Assembly (NCBI RefSeq): GCF_014639155.1
Contig: NZ_BMFT01000001.1
Coordinates: 1,674,001 to 1,738,000, forward strand
Source of the DNA: Paenibacillus segetis
Lineage (GTDB): Bacteria; Bacillota; Bacilli; Paenibacillales; Paenibacillaceae
Direction of reading: 5' to 3'
Length of the DNA stretch: 64,000 bases
Below are positions 17,410-27,032 of the stretch, piece after piece. The position numbers and the translations under genes were made by a program. Within the stretch, counting starts at the first letter, position 1, and each line of letters starts with the position of its first letter. Under the pieces are notes generated by a model that worked only from the letters and a program-made list of their open reading frames with translations, did not search any database and was not told the DNA's origin.

Positions 17410-18357
17410 ATGGAGGGTCAAATCGTCATCATTACAGGCGCTAATTCGGGGATAGGAAAAGCCGCGGCACTAAAGTTTGCAACCGAAGGGTATCGTGTTA
17501 TCATGGCTTGTCGCAATATGGATATTAGTAGAGTTGTACAACAAGAAATCATCCAAAAATCTAACAATACTAATGTAGATCTATTGCAGCTAGATGTCTC
17601 ATCCTTTGAATCCATACGTTCATTTTGCGCAGCTTTTAAAGAAAAATATCCTCGCTTAGACATCTTGATACATAACGCCGCTTACTTAAATCATGGCGAG
17701 AAACAATATAAGCTTAGCCCTGATCATATTGAATTAACTTTTGCTACGAATACGTTTGGCCCCCTCCTGATGACAAATCTATTAGTAGATCATCTCCAAA
17801 AGTCGCAAGATCCAAGAGTACTCCATGCTTGTACGACGAACATCAAGCACTTCTTCGACCCGAAAAGGAAAATTGATTTCGATAATCTGCGCGGCGAACT
17901 TCGTGATTCACGGCCCTTTAGTGTATATAAGATGTATGGAGACTCCAAAATGGCGCTATTAATGTTAACCTTCAAAATGGCTGAGGAACTAAGGAGCCAA
18001 GGGATCCAAGTTAATGCCCTGCAAATTAATCGTGTGAAACTATCTGAAGAGACCATTCAAAAAATGAGTCCCTTGTGGAGAGTTCTAGCAAAACTGCAAA
18101 ATCTGAGCAACCCTTTACCATCGGGTATGGCTGATACTTACTTTCATATTTGCACCTCGGATGCTTTTAAAAATGTGACAGGGCAGCTTATCAACCATAA
18201 GCGTGAGATCGTTCAGTCATCCACTAGCGAGAAGGGTATAGTGCAATTGAGAAATCTATTCGGCTCAGCTAGTTATCCTAGCTATGCGACGGATGTTGAT
18301 AATGTTGAACAGATATGGAGGATATGTACTGCACTGATGAAAAGTTATCTTAGTTAA
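17410..18357 (+). CDS. Short-chain dehydrogenase/reductase (retinol-dehydrogenase-like)
   Basis: A 315-residue classical SDR. The cofactor loop is TGANSGIG (9-16), the adenine-side motif is LDVSS (61-65), HNAA (88-91) replaces the usual NNAG, and the catalytic pair is Tyr 176/Lys 180 in YGDSK. The position usually held by serine appears to be within ACTTNIK (139-145), so a threonine may stand in. The substrate is unknown. It shares an operon-like arrangement with the TetR gene, separated by 30 bases with an AGGAGGTG ribosome site. Confidence 0.85.
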   Translation: MEGQIVIITGANSGIGKAAALKFATEGYRVIMACRNMDISRVVQQEIIQKSNNTNVDLLQLDVSSFESIRSFCAAFKEKYPRLDILIHNAAYLNHGEKQYKLSPDHIELTFATNTFGPLLMTNLLVDHLQKSQDPRVLHACTTNIKHFFDPKRKIDFDNLRGELRDSRPFSVYKMYGDSKMALLMLTFKMAEELRSQGIQVNALQINRVKLSEETIQKMSPLWRVLAKLQNLSNPLPSGMADTYFHICTSDAFKNVTGQLINHKREIVQSSTSEKGIVQLRNLFGSASYPSYATDVDNVEQIWRICTALMKSYLS

Positions 18358-18388
18358 TTTGTTTTTTTAAGAATGGTTCAAAAAATGT

Positions 18389-18490
18389 TTGACAGATAAA
18401 AAGAAGGATGCTAATCTGTGTACGTAAACGTTTAATTAGATTTCATTTAATTCAAGATTTCAATGTAATACATAAAGCGTAAACGTTTAC
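18389..18490 (+). promoter_or_regulatory. Promoter and two LacI-type operators before the lacI-family gene
   Basis: TTGACA (18389-18394), 17-base spacer, TAATCT (18412-18417). The palindrome-like GTAAACGTTTAA (18424-18435) lies at the expected transcription start and a perfect GTAAACGTTTAC lies at 18479-18490, 55 bp downstream and just before the ribosome site. This points to autorepression. Confidence 0.75.
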
Positions 18491-18514
18491 TAACAGGAGG
18501 TGAATTTTGTCGCT

Positions 18515-19519
18515 ATGGCTGCTACGATTAAGGATATTGGAAGAGTTGCTGGTGTCTCAACTGCAACCGTTTCAAGAGTAATTAACAATCTTGGTGGGTA
18601 CAATGAGGAAACCGAGAAAAAAGTGATGGCTGTGGCGAAAGCACTAGGATATCGGAAGAATGAAAGCGCTAGAAGTTTGGTGCAAAAGTCAACCAATACC
18701 ATTGGTGTGATTATGCCGGATGTCGCTACAACATTTTATGGTGACATTATTAATGGACTTGAAGATGCTTCTTACGAGAATGGGTATAGCGTTATATTAA
18801 CCCATGCTGGCATTAATGGTTGCCGAATTCATGAGAGTTTAAATTTGATGGGGGAAAGAAGGGTAGATGGGATCATTATTGTATCTGTCGAGTTGCACGA
18901 AGCAGAAATTGAAGCTTTGATGTCACTTGATATCCCCTTTATCTTGCTATCTACAAAAACGAATCGCGAAGATACACCTTATATCAAGGTTGATGATTTC
19001 AGTGCGGCCTATACAGCCGTGAATTATCTTATTGAGAATAACCATCGTGTCATTGGGATGGCAGGAGCTAATCCTGATGATCCCATAGCGGGTACCCCGA
19101 GAATTAATGGGTATATTCAAGCTTTAATAGACCACGAGATTAAGGTTGACTTGAATTTGATCAAAGCTGGGGATTTTAGTTTTGAGTCAGGAAAAAAAGC
19201 CATGCAAGAATTTATTAAGGACCAAGCTCCTATCACGGCAGTATTCTGTGCTAGTGATGAAACGGGTTTAGGTATCATTTCAATCTGCTTTGAGAATGGT
19301 ATTAGCGTACCTAATGATATTTCATTAGTAGGATATGATAATTCTACGGTTTCTTATATGTCCATACCTCCTCTTACAACTGTTGCTCAACCATTTTATA
19401 AGATGGGGAGCGAAGGTTGCTTGAAATTGATAGGCTCGATCCAAAATAAAACCAAGATTGATTCAATCGTGATTCCACATGAATTGGTTATTCGTCAATC
19501 CGTAAAAAAATTATCTTAA
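18515..19519 (+). CDS. LacI-family repressor of the alpha-1,6-glucan locus
   Basis: A 334-residue LacI/GalR regulator with an N-terminal helix-turn-helix (TIKDIGRVAGVSTATVSR), hinge, and periplasmic-binding-like domain (IGVIMPDVATTFYGDI through SLVGYDNSTVSY). ATG at 18515 gives the normal family N-terminus; AGGAGGTGA lies 11 bases upstream. A longer GTG start at 18500 would overlap that ribosome site. Three AAACGTTT palindromes (18424, 18479, 19543) flank the gene, so it most likely represses itself and the downstream transporter operon, with an isomaltooligosaccharide-type inducer by context. Confidence 0.92.
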   Translation: MAATIKDIGRVAGVSTATVSRVINNLGGYNEETEKKVMAVAKALGYRKNESARSLVQKSTNTIGVIMPDVATTFYGDIINGLEDASYENGYSVILTHAGINGCRIHESLNLMGERRVDGIIIVSVELHEAEIEALMSLDIPFILLSTKTNREDTPYIKVDDFSAAYTAVNYLIENNHRVIGMAGANPDDPIAGTPRINGYIQALIDHEIKVDLNLIKAGDFSFESGKKAMQEFIKDQAPITAVFCASDETGLGIISICFENGISVPNDISLVGYDNSTVSYMSIPPLTTVAQPFYKMGSEGCLKLIGSIQNKTKIDSIVIPHELVIRQSVKKLS

Positions 19520-19542
19520 ATCAAGATATTTTTTTATACATT

Positions 19543-19558
19543 ACGTAAACGTTTACGT
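19543..19558. promoter_or_regulatory. LacI-type operator ACGTAAACGTTTACGT
   Basis: A perfect 16-bp palindrome that extends the 12-bp operators before the regulator gene. It lies right after TATACA (19535-19540), a possible -10, and upstream of the binding-protein operon. Confidence 0.75.
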
Positions 19559-19655
19559 TGCGTTGATCTTCATCTTTTATTTCATTGAAAGGAGAAATCA
19601 TGTATTAGCACTCATGCCAAAGGGCAAATGAAAAATTAAGTTTTGTTAAATTTGC

Positions 19656-19670
19656 TTGTAAGCGTTTCAG
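19656..19670 (+). promoter_or_regulatory. Possible CcpA (cre-like) site
   Basis: TTGTAAGCGTTTCAG matches the left part and CG centre of the catabolite-responsive element but deviates at the last two conserved positions. It lies about 55 bases before the binding-protein start codon. Support is moderate only. Confidence 0.35.
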
Positions 19671-19722
19671 AACTGATTTTAAGATTTAACCTATATTTTA
19701 TAAAATCGGAGGAACAAATTTT

Positions 19723-20994
19723 ATGAAAACAACAAAAGTATTGACACTGTTTGCCTCAACGGCATTGTTAATGAGCTTGGTTACAGCTTGTGGCGGTAAT
19801 AATAAACCAGCAGCTTCCGAAAATAATAGTGCTCCTAGTAACGAGAAAGTCAAGCTAACGATGTGGCATACCTTTAGCGATGTAGAAACAGAAGTATTTG
19901 AAAAAAAAGTCATTGCGAAATTTAATGAAGAGTATCCCAACATTAAGATTGATGCAACGCGCATGCCGGCTGGGGATGAGTTTAATCAGCAATTAGTACA
20001 AGCCGTATCGGGAAGTAGTGCGCCTGACTTAGCTCGCATGGATATAGTAGATGTTCCTAGATATGCCAAGCTAGGAGCTCTAGAGCCACTGGATGGATAT
20101 GAAGGATTTGATGCGATTAAGAGTGAGATGTTCGAAGGCCCTATGTCCTCTAACTTCTACGATGGTAAATACTATGGCTTACCGTTAGATACCAATACCA
20201 AGATCGCTATTTATAATAAAAAGTTGTTAGAAAAAGCTGGATTGACAGAAGCTCCAAAAACATTCGATGAATTAGTTGCAGCTGCTAAAAAAATCTCGAA
20301 TGATGAAACTTTCGGCTTTGCTCCGCAAAATATCGAGGTTTGGGGAACGATGCCATACTTCTTCTCTCTTGGTGGAACATATACAAATGAAGATTACACG
20401 AAAGCAACAGGTTATTTGAACAGTGATACAAGTGTGAAAGCACTCGAACAATTAGTTTCTTGGAACAAAGAAGGATTGGTTGGTAAGTCATTTGAAGGCG
20501 GTCTAGGTTCATGGGAAGGCTTCAAGGGCGATAACTATATGATGATTGACGATGGCCCATGGTTCGCGTCGGCCAACCAAGATGTTAAAGATAACATGGA
20601 ATTTTCATTATTCCCAGCAGGATTAGCTGGTAGTATCGAAACCAATGGTGGAGAAAATACAGTTGTTTTCAACTCTAGTAAACATAAAGAAGCAGCTTAC
20701 ACCTTTGCTAAATTCTTAGCTTCTGACGTAGCACAAACTATATTTGGCGAAGAACTACGTATGATGCCTGTGAATACCAAAACAGGACAAAAAGATTTTG
20801 TCAAAAACGATGAAATGTTGAGTCTTTACATGGAACAATTGAAAACGGCTGTATCTCGTGTGCCGTCACCAGAATGGACTGTAATCAATAACGTCATCAC
20901 AAAAGCATTTGAAGCAGCTATCAAAACAGATGAAACTCCAAAAGCCCTATTAGATGATGCTGCAAAACAAGTGGATGCCTTATTAACAAAATAA
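19723..20994 (+). CDS. Carbohydrate ABC transporter substrate-binding lipoprotein (maltodextrin/isomaltooligosaccharide type)
   Basis: A 423-residue extracellular solute-binding protein of family 1 (MalE-like). The signal peptide ends at VTAC with lipidated Cys 23, followed by a Ser/Asn linker. KLTMWHTFSDVE begins the mature domain, and GKYYGLPLDTNTKIAIYNKKLLEKAGL is the usual family block. It is followed directly by two permeases and an alpha-1,6-glucosidase, so the ligand is likely isomaltooligosaccharide. The ribosome site is CGGAGGA. Confidence 0.93.
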   Translation: MKTTKVLTLFASTALLMSLVTACGGNNKPAASENNSAPSNEKVKLTMWHTFSDVETEVFEKKVIAKFNEEYPNIKIDATRMPAGDEFNQQLVQAVSGSSAPDLARMDIVDVPRYAKLGALEPLDGYEGFDAIKSEMFEGPMSSNFYDGKYYGLPLDTNTKIAIYNKKLLEKAGLTEAPKTFDELVAAAKKISNDETFGFAPQNIEVWGTMPYFFSLGGTYTNEDYTKATGYLNSDTSVKALEQLVSWNKEGLVGKSFEGGLGSWEGFKGDNYMMIDDGPWFASANQDVKDNMEFSLFPAGLAGSIETNGGENTVVFNSSKHKEAAYTFAKFLASDVAQTIFGEELRMMPVNTKTGQKDFVKNDEMLSLYMEQLKTAVSRVPSPEWTVINNVITKAFEAAIKTDETPKALLDDAAKQVDALLTK

Positions 20995-21027
20995 AGAGCA
21001 TGATAGAACTAAAAGGAGGACCAAGCC

Positions 21028-21972
21028 ATGGAGTTTTCAGATCGATATAAGAAATTAAACTCAAAAAAGAACAAATACAGCTGGTCTGAGACAAGAGATG
21101 CGTGGCTATTCACAGGTATTGGCGTTGTACTTTTCTTGGTATTCGTTTTGTATCCACAAGTCAAAAACTTCTATATGGCTTTTACAGAGTACAATATCCT
21201 TCCCGGGCAGCCAAGTAAATTCATTGGACTAGATAACTTTAGAACGATGTTCTTTTCAGATGGTGCTTTGGGTGAAAGCAAATATTTCTGGGTAGCTTTT
21301 AAAAATAGTCTGTGGGCGGTTATCGTAACCGTCCCCGGACAGTTGATCCTTGGCGTGATGCTTGCAACCATCATTCATAATCTCACTCGAGGCCGTCTTC
21401 TCTACAAGATTTTGCTCTATATTCCGGTTATCTCGAGCTGGATCGTTGTATCCGTTTTATTTAAGTATATTTTTCAAGATACAAAAGGCTCGCTGGTTAA
21501 CTACGCACTTATTCAGGCGAATTTGATTGATACACCCATCGCTTGGTTACAAAATGCGACTACAGCAAATATCGTAATTTGGGCGTTATGTATTTGGAAA
21601 GGCGTGGGTTGGGTCATGATTATTTACACGGCCGCCCTTCAATCTGTACCCAAAAGTATGTACGAAGTAGCGAAAATCGAAGGTGCGAATGCGTTCCAAA
21701 CTTTTTTCAAAATTACCATCCCATTACTTAAAGAAACAACCATCTATTCGATCGTTCAGCTAACGATCGGTGCCTTCGGCATTATGATTCAGGTCATTAT
21801 GATCACCGGTGGAGGACCTATGGGTAAGACGGAAACGCTGAATAGTTACATGTATTCGCAAGCATTCTCTCAATTTAAGTTTGGTTATGCATCTGCGGTA
21901 TCTATAGTAATGGGCATCGTGGTCATTGGAATTACACTAATTCAACGTAGAGCATTTAAAGAAGGGCAATAG
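21028..21972 (+). CDS. Carbohydrate ABC transporter permease (MalF-like)
   Basis: A 314-residue permease with an N-terminal basic segment and about six helices; the EAA loop reads YEVAKIEGANAFQTFFKITI at about 211-230. It starts 34 bases after the binding-protein stop with AAGGAGGA. It should form a heterodimer with the following MalG-like permease; no cognate ATPase is in the locus. Confidence 0.92.
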   Translation: MEFSDRYKKLNSKKNKYSWSETRDAWLFTGIGVVLFLVFVLYPQVKNFYMAFTEYNILPGQPSKFIGLDNFRTMFFSDGALGESKYFWVAFKNSLWAVIVTVPGQLILGVMLATIIHNLTRGRLLYKILLYIPVISSWIVVSVLFKYIFQDTKGSLVNYALIQANLIDTPIAWLQNATTANIVIWALCIWKGVGWVMIIYTAALQSVPKSMYEVAKIEGANAFQTFFKITIPLLKETTIYSIVQLTIGAFGIMIQVIMITGGGPMGKTETLNSYMYSQAFSQFKFGYASAVSIVMGIVVIGITLIQRRAFKEGQ

Positions 21973-21988
21973 AAAGGATGGTATACCT

Positions 21989-22822
21989 ATGAAGAAGAAA
22001 AAAATAGCAATGCAATTAGTTCTACAAGTATTGCTTATAGGGGCATCCATTCTTGCTATCATGCCTTTCCTATATATGCTGGCGACTGCATTAACCAAAG
22101 ATACGTACACGATGCCTAACCCTCCTATTTTGATACCAAAAGAATTCTATACAGGCAATTTTGTTTCCGCGTGGACATCCAATAGTTTCTCACGTTACTT
22201 CGTAAACAGTTTGTTTGTTTCATTAGTCACGATGGTGTTAACGCTTGCGATTTCAACAGCCTCCGCTTATGGGTTTGCGAAACTACGTTTCCGGGGCAAA
22301 AATGTAATTTTTAACGTGTATCTTTTCTCGATGATGATTCCAGCCGTGCTTGCCTTAGTGTCTCAATATACTGTTTTGAATGGTTTGAATTTAATCGATA
22401 CATACCGAGGGCTAATTCTACTCTATATTAGTGGCGGTGTGGCGGGAAACACCTATTTTCTCAAAGGGTTTATTGAACAATTACCGAATGATTATGAAGA
22501 ATCCGTCATGATTGACGGGGGAAGTCGCTTTACTGTGTTCAGCCGGATCATCCTCCCGTTATGCCGACCTTCAATAGCTACGTTAGCCATTCTATCGTTC
22601 ATGGGGACATGGGATGAATTCTTCGCGGCGTTAACAATCATTAAAACGGCTTCGAAACGGACTTTACCGATTGCGATTCGCTTGTTTCAAGGGCAAAATG
22701 CAACTCAATGGGGACTTGTGTTTGCAGCGGCACTTATAGCCTTGATTCCAATTCTGATTATTTATATTACGTTCCAAAAATACTTTATTAAAGAAACTGA
22801 CGATGGTGGTGTGAAAGGATAA
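21989..22822 (+). CDS. Carbohydrate ABC transporter permease (MalG-like)
   Basis: A 277-residue permease with six helices; the EAA loop reads YEESVMIDGGSRFTVFSRII at about 169-188. The C-terminus (QKYFIKETDDGGVKG) matches the G-type subunit family. It starts 16 bases after the previous gene, and its TAA stop overlaps the ATG of the glucosidase gene (TAATG), indicating translational coupling. Confidence 0.92.
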   Translation: MKKKKIAMQLVLQVLLIGASILAIMPFLYMLATALTKDTYTMPNPPILIPKEFYTGNFVSAWTSNSFSRYFVNSLFVSLVTMVLTLAISTASAYGFAKLRFRGKNVIFNVYLFSMMIPAVLALVSQYTVLNGLNLIDTYRGLILLYISGGVAGNTYFLKGFIEQLPNDYEESVMIDGGSRFTVFSRIILPLCRPSIATLAILSFMGTWDEFFAALTIIKTASKRTLPIAIRLFQGQNATQWGLVFAAALIALIPILIIYITFQKYFIKETDDGGVKG

Positions 22823-24474
22823 TGGAATTGATGAGTGAGACCACACCTGTAGAAAAAGAAGTGAAATGGTGGCAGACTGCTGTAGTGTACCAAATCTATC
22901 CGCGAAGTTTCCAGGATAGTGATGGAGATGGGATTGGCGATTTAAGAGGAATTATTAACCGTATTGATTACTTGAAATATTTAGGGATCACTGCGATCTG
23001 GTTATCACCAGTTTATAAATCTCCCAATGATGATAATGGTTACGATATTAGTGACTATCAAGATATTATGGATGAATTCGGAACGATGGAAGATATGGAA
23101 GAATTGATTGCGAAAGCCAATGATGCGGGTATCAAAATGATCATGGACTTAGTCGTAAATCATACTTCGGATGAACACAAATGGTTCGTTGAAGCTAAGA
23201 AAAGTAAGGATAATGAATACCGCGATTACTATATTTGGCGTGATCCTGTAGATGGGGGAGTTCCTAATGGCCTGACCTCTACATTCAGCGGGACTGCGTG
23301 GGAATTAGATGAAGCAAGCGGACAATATTTCCTGCATTTATTCAGCAAACGCCAACCAGACCTGAACTGGGAGAATGAAAAGGTTCGCCAAGAGGTCTAC
23401 AATATGATGAATTTTTGGTTGGATAAGGGTGTTGGGGGCTTCCGAATGGATGTAATTGATTTGGTCGGCAAAATCCCTGATCAAGAAATTACGGGGAATG
23501 GCCCCAAATTACATGATTACCTGCAAGAAATGAATCAACAAACCTTCGGTTCCCATGATGTCCTTACGGTAGGCGAAACATGGGGAGCAACCCCTGAAAT
23601 TGCCAAACTATATTCTGATCCGAAACGAAAGGAACTATCTATGGTGTTCCAATTCGAGCATGTAAGTTTGGATCAACAAGAAGGCAAAGATAAATGGGAC
23701 TTAAAACCGCTAAGTGTCGCCGACTTGAAGAGGGTCTTAGCGAAGTGGCAAACATCATTGGGTGACGAGGGTTGGAACAGTCTATTCTGGAATAATCATG
23801 ACCTACCGCGGATTGTATCGAGATGGGGTAATGATCAACAATTCCATGATCAGAGTGCCAAAATGTATGCGGTTCTCTTGCACATGATGAAAGGAACGCC
23901 TTACATCTACCAGGGTGAAGAAATAGGCATGACCAATTATCCCGTCACAACAATTGATGAAGTAGAAGATATTGAATCCGTAAATATGTATCATGATCGT
24001 TTAGCGAATGGGTATGCGGTTGAAGATATCATTGCATCGATTAACGCAAAAGGCCGAGATAATGCACGCACACCGATCCAATGGGATGACAGTGACCATG
24101 CTGGCTTCACGACAGGAACTCCTTGGTTGCATGTGAATCCAAATCATAAACTGATCAATGTAAAAGATAACTTAGAGAATTTAGATTCTATTTTCCATAC
24201 GTATCGTCGGTTAATCCACCTTCGTCAGAATAACCCGATCATCGTCTGGGGAGATTTTGAGCTGATTGAACATACAGCTGAAGAAGTATTCGCTTATTAT
24301 CGTGAATATGAAGGTCTAAAATGGTTAATCGTTGCGAATATTTCTTCGACGGACAATGAATTTTCAGTGGATGCAGAAGTCGCGGAAATCATCATAAGTA
24401 ACTACAATCGACAAGAAATTGTTGTGAAATCTGTGAAGTTAAAGCCGTATGAGGTATTTGTTGTAAAGGTTTAA
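22822..24474 (+). CDS. GH13 oligo-alpha-1,6-glucosidase
   Basis: A 550-residue cytoplasmic alpha-amylase-family enzyme of the oligo-1,6-glucosidase group. Conserved regions: DLVVNHTSDEH (I), GGFRMDVIDL with nucleophile Asp 210 (II), VGETWG with acid/base Glu 252 (III), WNNHDLPR with Asp 327 (IV), and QPDLNW (V). Val 211 immediately after the nucleophile is the residue known in this family to favour alpha-1,6 over alpha-1,4 linkages. It would therefore hydrolyse isomaltose and longer isomaltooligosaccharides brought in by the preceding transporter. Trehalose-6-phosphate hydrolase is a less likely alternative because no PTS component is nearby. Confidence 0.92.
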   Translation: MELMSETTPVEKEVKWWQTAVVYQIYPRSFQDSDGDGIGDLRGIINRIDYLKYLGITAIWLSPVYKSPNDDNGYDISDYQDIMDEFGTMEDMEELIAKANDAGIKMIMDLVVNHTSDEHKWFVEAKKSKDNEYRDYYIWRDPVDGGVPNGLTSTFSGTAWELDEASGQYFLHLFSKRQPDLNWENEKVRQEVYNMMNFWLDKGVGGFRMDVIDLVGKIPDQEITGNGPKLHDYLQEMNQQTFGSHDVLTVGETWGATPEIAKLYSDPKRKELSMVFQFEHVSLDQQEGKDKWDLKPLSVADLKRVLAKWQTSLGDEGWNSLFWNNHDLPRIVSRWGNDQQFHDQSAKMYAVLLHMMKGTPYIYQGEEIGMTNYPVTTIDEVEDIESVNMYHDRLANGYAVEDIIASINAKGRDNARTPIQWDDSDHAGFTTGTPWLHVNPNHKLINVKDNLENLDSIFHTYRRLIHLRQNNPIIVWGDFELIEHTAEEVFAYYREYEGLKWLIVANISSTDNEFSVDAEVAEIIISNYNRQEIVVKSVKLKPYEVFVVKV

Positions 24475-24479
24475 ATGTT

Positions 24480-24513
24480 AAAGCTCACATGTCCATTTTA
24501 TGTGAGCTCTTTT
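24480..24513 (+). terminator. Terminator after the glucosidase gene
   Basis: AGCTCACAT and ATGTGAGCT pair around a 9-base loop and are followed by CTTTT. The next gene starts 25 bases on, so some read-through is likely. Confidence 0.75.
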
Positions 24514-24538
24514 CATAAGTAAATCTTGGAGGTAGAGT

Positions 24539-26866
24539 ATGAGATTTCTCAAAATTATCGGTACCGTGTCAGCATGTTTATTAACAATAAGTGTAGTGTC
24601 AGGATGTGAAAATGTGCTTGATCAAGCCCAAATAGATAAGAGTAGCGTGAAGATTATTCAATTAACAACAGATAAAGCCATGTATGATCCCACTGCTCAA
24701 GTTAAAGTCATCGCAAAACTAGAAAATGTGACAGATAAGAATGTAAAAGGGAACTATACGTTGACCGTTAGCCATCTGGCACAACAAGTGGGAGAAGTAG
24801 TAGAAGGGAATTTTTCGGTAACTGGCTATGAATCCACTAATATTGAGATCCCATGGACAGCACCAGATGAAGATTATAAAGGTTACTTGTTTGATTTCCA
24901 ATTGCAAGACAATAAAGGTAACACAGTGACTTCCGAAACGATGGGTGTTGATGTCTCTTCCGAATGGACGAAGTTCCCTCGTTATGGTTATGTGACGGAG
25001 TATAGCGACAAAGTAGATACGGAAAAGGTGATGGAAACGCTCAAAGATTTCCGTCTCAATGCTATTGAATATTATGACTGGAAGTATCTGCATCATCAAC
25101 CTGTTCCGGCTGACGGTTCCATGGAATGGGAAGATTGGGCGGGCAGAAAAATTTCAGGGCAGACGGTCAAAGATTATATCGCCGCTGCGAAGGACCGTAA
25201 TATGGTCAACATGTCCTACAATATGATTTACGCAGCAACCAATAATTTTGCTGAGTTTGGTGTGAAAGACGAATGGGGTCTATGGTATGCCGAAAATCAT
25301 GGAGGACCTGGCCAAGTTAAAGGGGATCGTTTTACGTTCCACATGGGGGCAAGCCCTTCAGGTCAATCGGACTTATATTTCTTTGATATCCAAAATCAAG
25401 AATGGCAGGATTATATCATTAAGCAAAATATTGAAGCCATTCAGACGATGGGTTTTGACGGATGGCACGGCGATACGGTTGGTGAGTGGGGGAAAATGTG
25501 GACCTCTGACAATCGTGGCGATGACATGCAAACCCTATATGTCAAGGATGGCTATACAGAATTTTTGAATAAGGCCAAAGAAATGTTGGGACAAGATAAA
25601 TATCTGGCTTTTAACCCGGTAGGGGCTCAAGGGATTGAGAACGTGAATAAATCGAATGTGGACGTATTGTATACAGAGATGTGGCCTTGGGATCACGATA
25701 GTGAGGGCAACCAATATGATACTTACATGGGGTTAAAACGTGAAATTGATCAATCCAGACAAGAAAGTGGAGGCAAGTCTTTAATTATTCCTGCCTATAT
25801 GGAATATGATTATGCACAGCGAAATTCAAGCGTGCCATTTAATATGTCTGCCGTATTGTTAACAGATGCAGCGGTATACGCAGCCGGTGGGTCACGGATT
25901 GAACTAGGTGATGGGGTGAACATGCTCTCGAATGAGTATTTCCCGTATAAAAATCTATATATGACACCAGAACATGTAAAAAGACAGTCAGCATTACAAG
26001 ATTTCATTGTCGCCTATCAAAATTTACTGCGTGATGGGCAAGAGGACAATGGAAATCTCATCGAAGTAGCCGATTACGATTCAAGTATCGATGGTCAAGC
26101 GCAGACGATCTGGGCTTACAGCAAATCGGATACGAAATATGATACCATCCAAATGATTAATTTAGTGGATGTGAGTACCGACGATTGGCGTGCGAATGAA
26201 GGCGAGAAAGATACGCCTCGCATGTTGTCGGATGTAAGAGTGAGATACTACTCGGAGAAAAATATTCAATCCGCATGGGTGACTTCACCAGATCCAGCTT
26301 ACAATTCTCGTTCACACAAACTTGATTTTACAAAAGGTTCTGATGCAAATGGATCTTATGTGGAATTAACGGTACCTTCGTTAGAATATTGGAACATGTT
26401 GTATTTTTCGGAGGAAGATACGGCGGCTTCTACACATAACGAAAGTATCGGACAAGTTAAACTGTACGAAACAAAGGAAGAATTGGCTAATGGTGATATC
26501 AAATCGGGTCTTGATCACTGGAGCTTATACAATGATGTGGCACAAGTGAAAGATGGAAAGATTGTCTTTGAGGGGCTACACTTCGCACAAAGTATGAGCC
26601 AAACCGTGACTGGATTAGAAGACGGTACATATGAAGTGAGCTTAACAGGTAAGCAGTATGGGATGAAGGCCCATATCTCACGTATGGAATTAACCGGAAC
26701 AGGTTATCCGAATGTGTTCGTCGATTTACCGGTTGGGGAATCTACGGGTTCTATCAAACAAGAAGTACGAGTGAGAAACGGACGACTGAAGATCACCATT
26801 CACCATGAGAGTATTCTAGGCTCTAATCTTGAGATCGATGAGGTCAAATTGAAAAAAGTTGAATAA
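24539..26866 (+). CDS. GH66 dextranase-like surface lipoprotein
   Basis: A 775-residue lipoprotein (lipobox VSGC, Cys 23) of glycoside hydrolase family 66, which contains endo-dextranases and cycloisomaltooligosaccharide glucanotransferases. An N-terminal beta-sandwich (about 35-140) precedes the catalytic barrel (about 145-590). GFDGWHGDTVGEWG gives the probable nucleophile Asp 312 and LYTEMWPWD the acid/base Glu 380. Their 68-residue separation equals that of the S. mutans dextranase pair (Asp385/Glu453, from the literature). A carbohydrate-binding-like domain fills the C-terminus (about 640-775). I see no CBM35 insertion in the barrel, which favours dextranase over the cyclising enzyme. 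It would cut dextran at the cell surface and feed the importer. Confidence 0.88.
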   Translation: MRFLKIIGTVSACLLTISVVSGCENVLDQAQIDKSSVKIIQLTTDKAMYDPTAQVKVIAKLENVTDKNVKGNYTLTVSHLAQQVGEVVEGNFSVTGYESTNIEIPWTAPDEDYKGYLFDFQLQDNKGNTVTSETMGVDVSSEWTKFPRYGYVTEYSDKVDTEKVMETLKDFRLNAIEYYDWKYLHHQPVPADGSMEWEDWAGRKISGQTVKDYIAAAKDRNMVNMSYNMIYAATNNFAEFGVKDEWGLWYAENHGGPGQVKGDRFTFHMGASPSGQSDLYFFDIQNQEWQDYIIKQNIEAIQTMGFDGWHGDTVGEWGKMWTSDNRGDDMQTLYVKDGYTEFLNKAKEMLGQDKYLAFNPVGAQGIENVNKSNVDVLYTEMWPWDHDSEGNQYDTYMGLKREIDQSRQESGGKSLIIPAYMEYDYAQRNSSVPFNMSAVLLTDAAVYAAGGSRIELGDGVNMLSNEYFPYKNLYMTPEHVKRQSALQDFIVAYQNLLRDGQEDNGNLIEVADYDSSIDGQAQTIWAYSKSDTKYDTIQMINLVDVSTDDWRANEGEKDTPRMLSDVRVRYYSEKNIQSAWVTSPDPAYNSRSHKLDFTKGSDANGSYVELTVPSLEYWNMLYFSEEDTAASTHNESIGQVKLYETKEELANGDIKSGLDHWSLYNDVAQVKDGKIVFEGLHFAQSMSQTVTGLEDGTYEVSLTGKQYGMKAHISRMELTGTGYPNVFVDLPVGESTGSIKQEVRVRNGRLKITIHHESILGSNLEIDEVKLKKVE

Positions 26867-26884
26867 CTGAGGATAGATCTTTAA

Positions 26885-26911
26885 GGGATGCTCCAATGGA
26901 GCATCCCTTTT
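26885..26911 (+). terminator. Terminator after the GH66 gene
   Basis: A perfect 10-bp stem, GGGATGCTCC/GGAGCATCCC, with a 3-base loop followed by TTTT. Confidence 0.88.
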
Positions 26912-27032
26912 GCTGTCGGAAGAAATGCGTATTATTACTCCCAATAAACCAAGGAATACATCTTTGTTAGAGACAAACTTGAGCACTACAATGAATCTAG
27001 ATTTACATTATCATCCAACGGGAGGTTATATA

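Noticed and set aside
19656..19670. Firm CcpA binding site
   Set aside because: The right half departs from the consensus at two conserved positions; kept only as a low-confidence feature.
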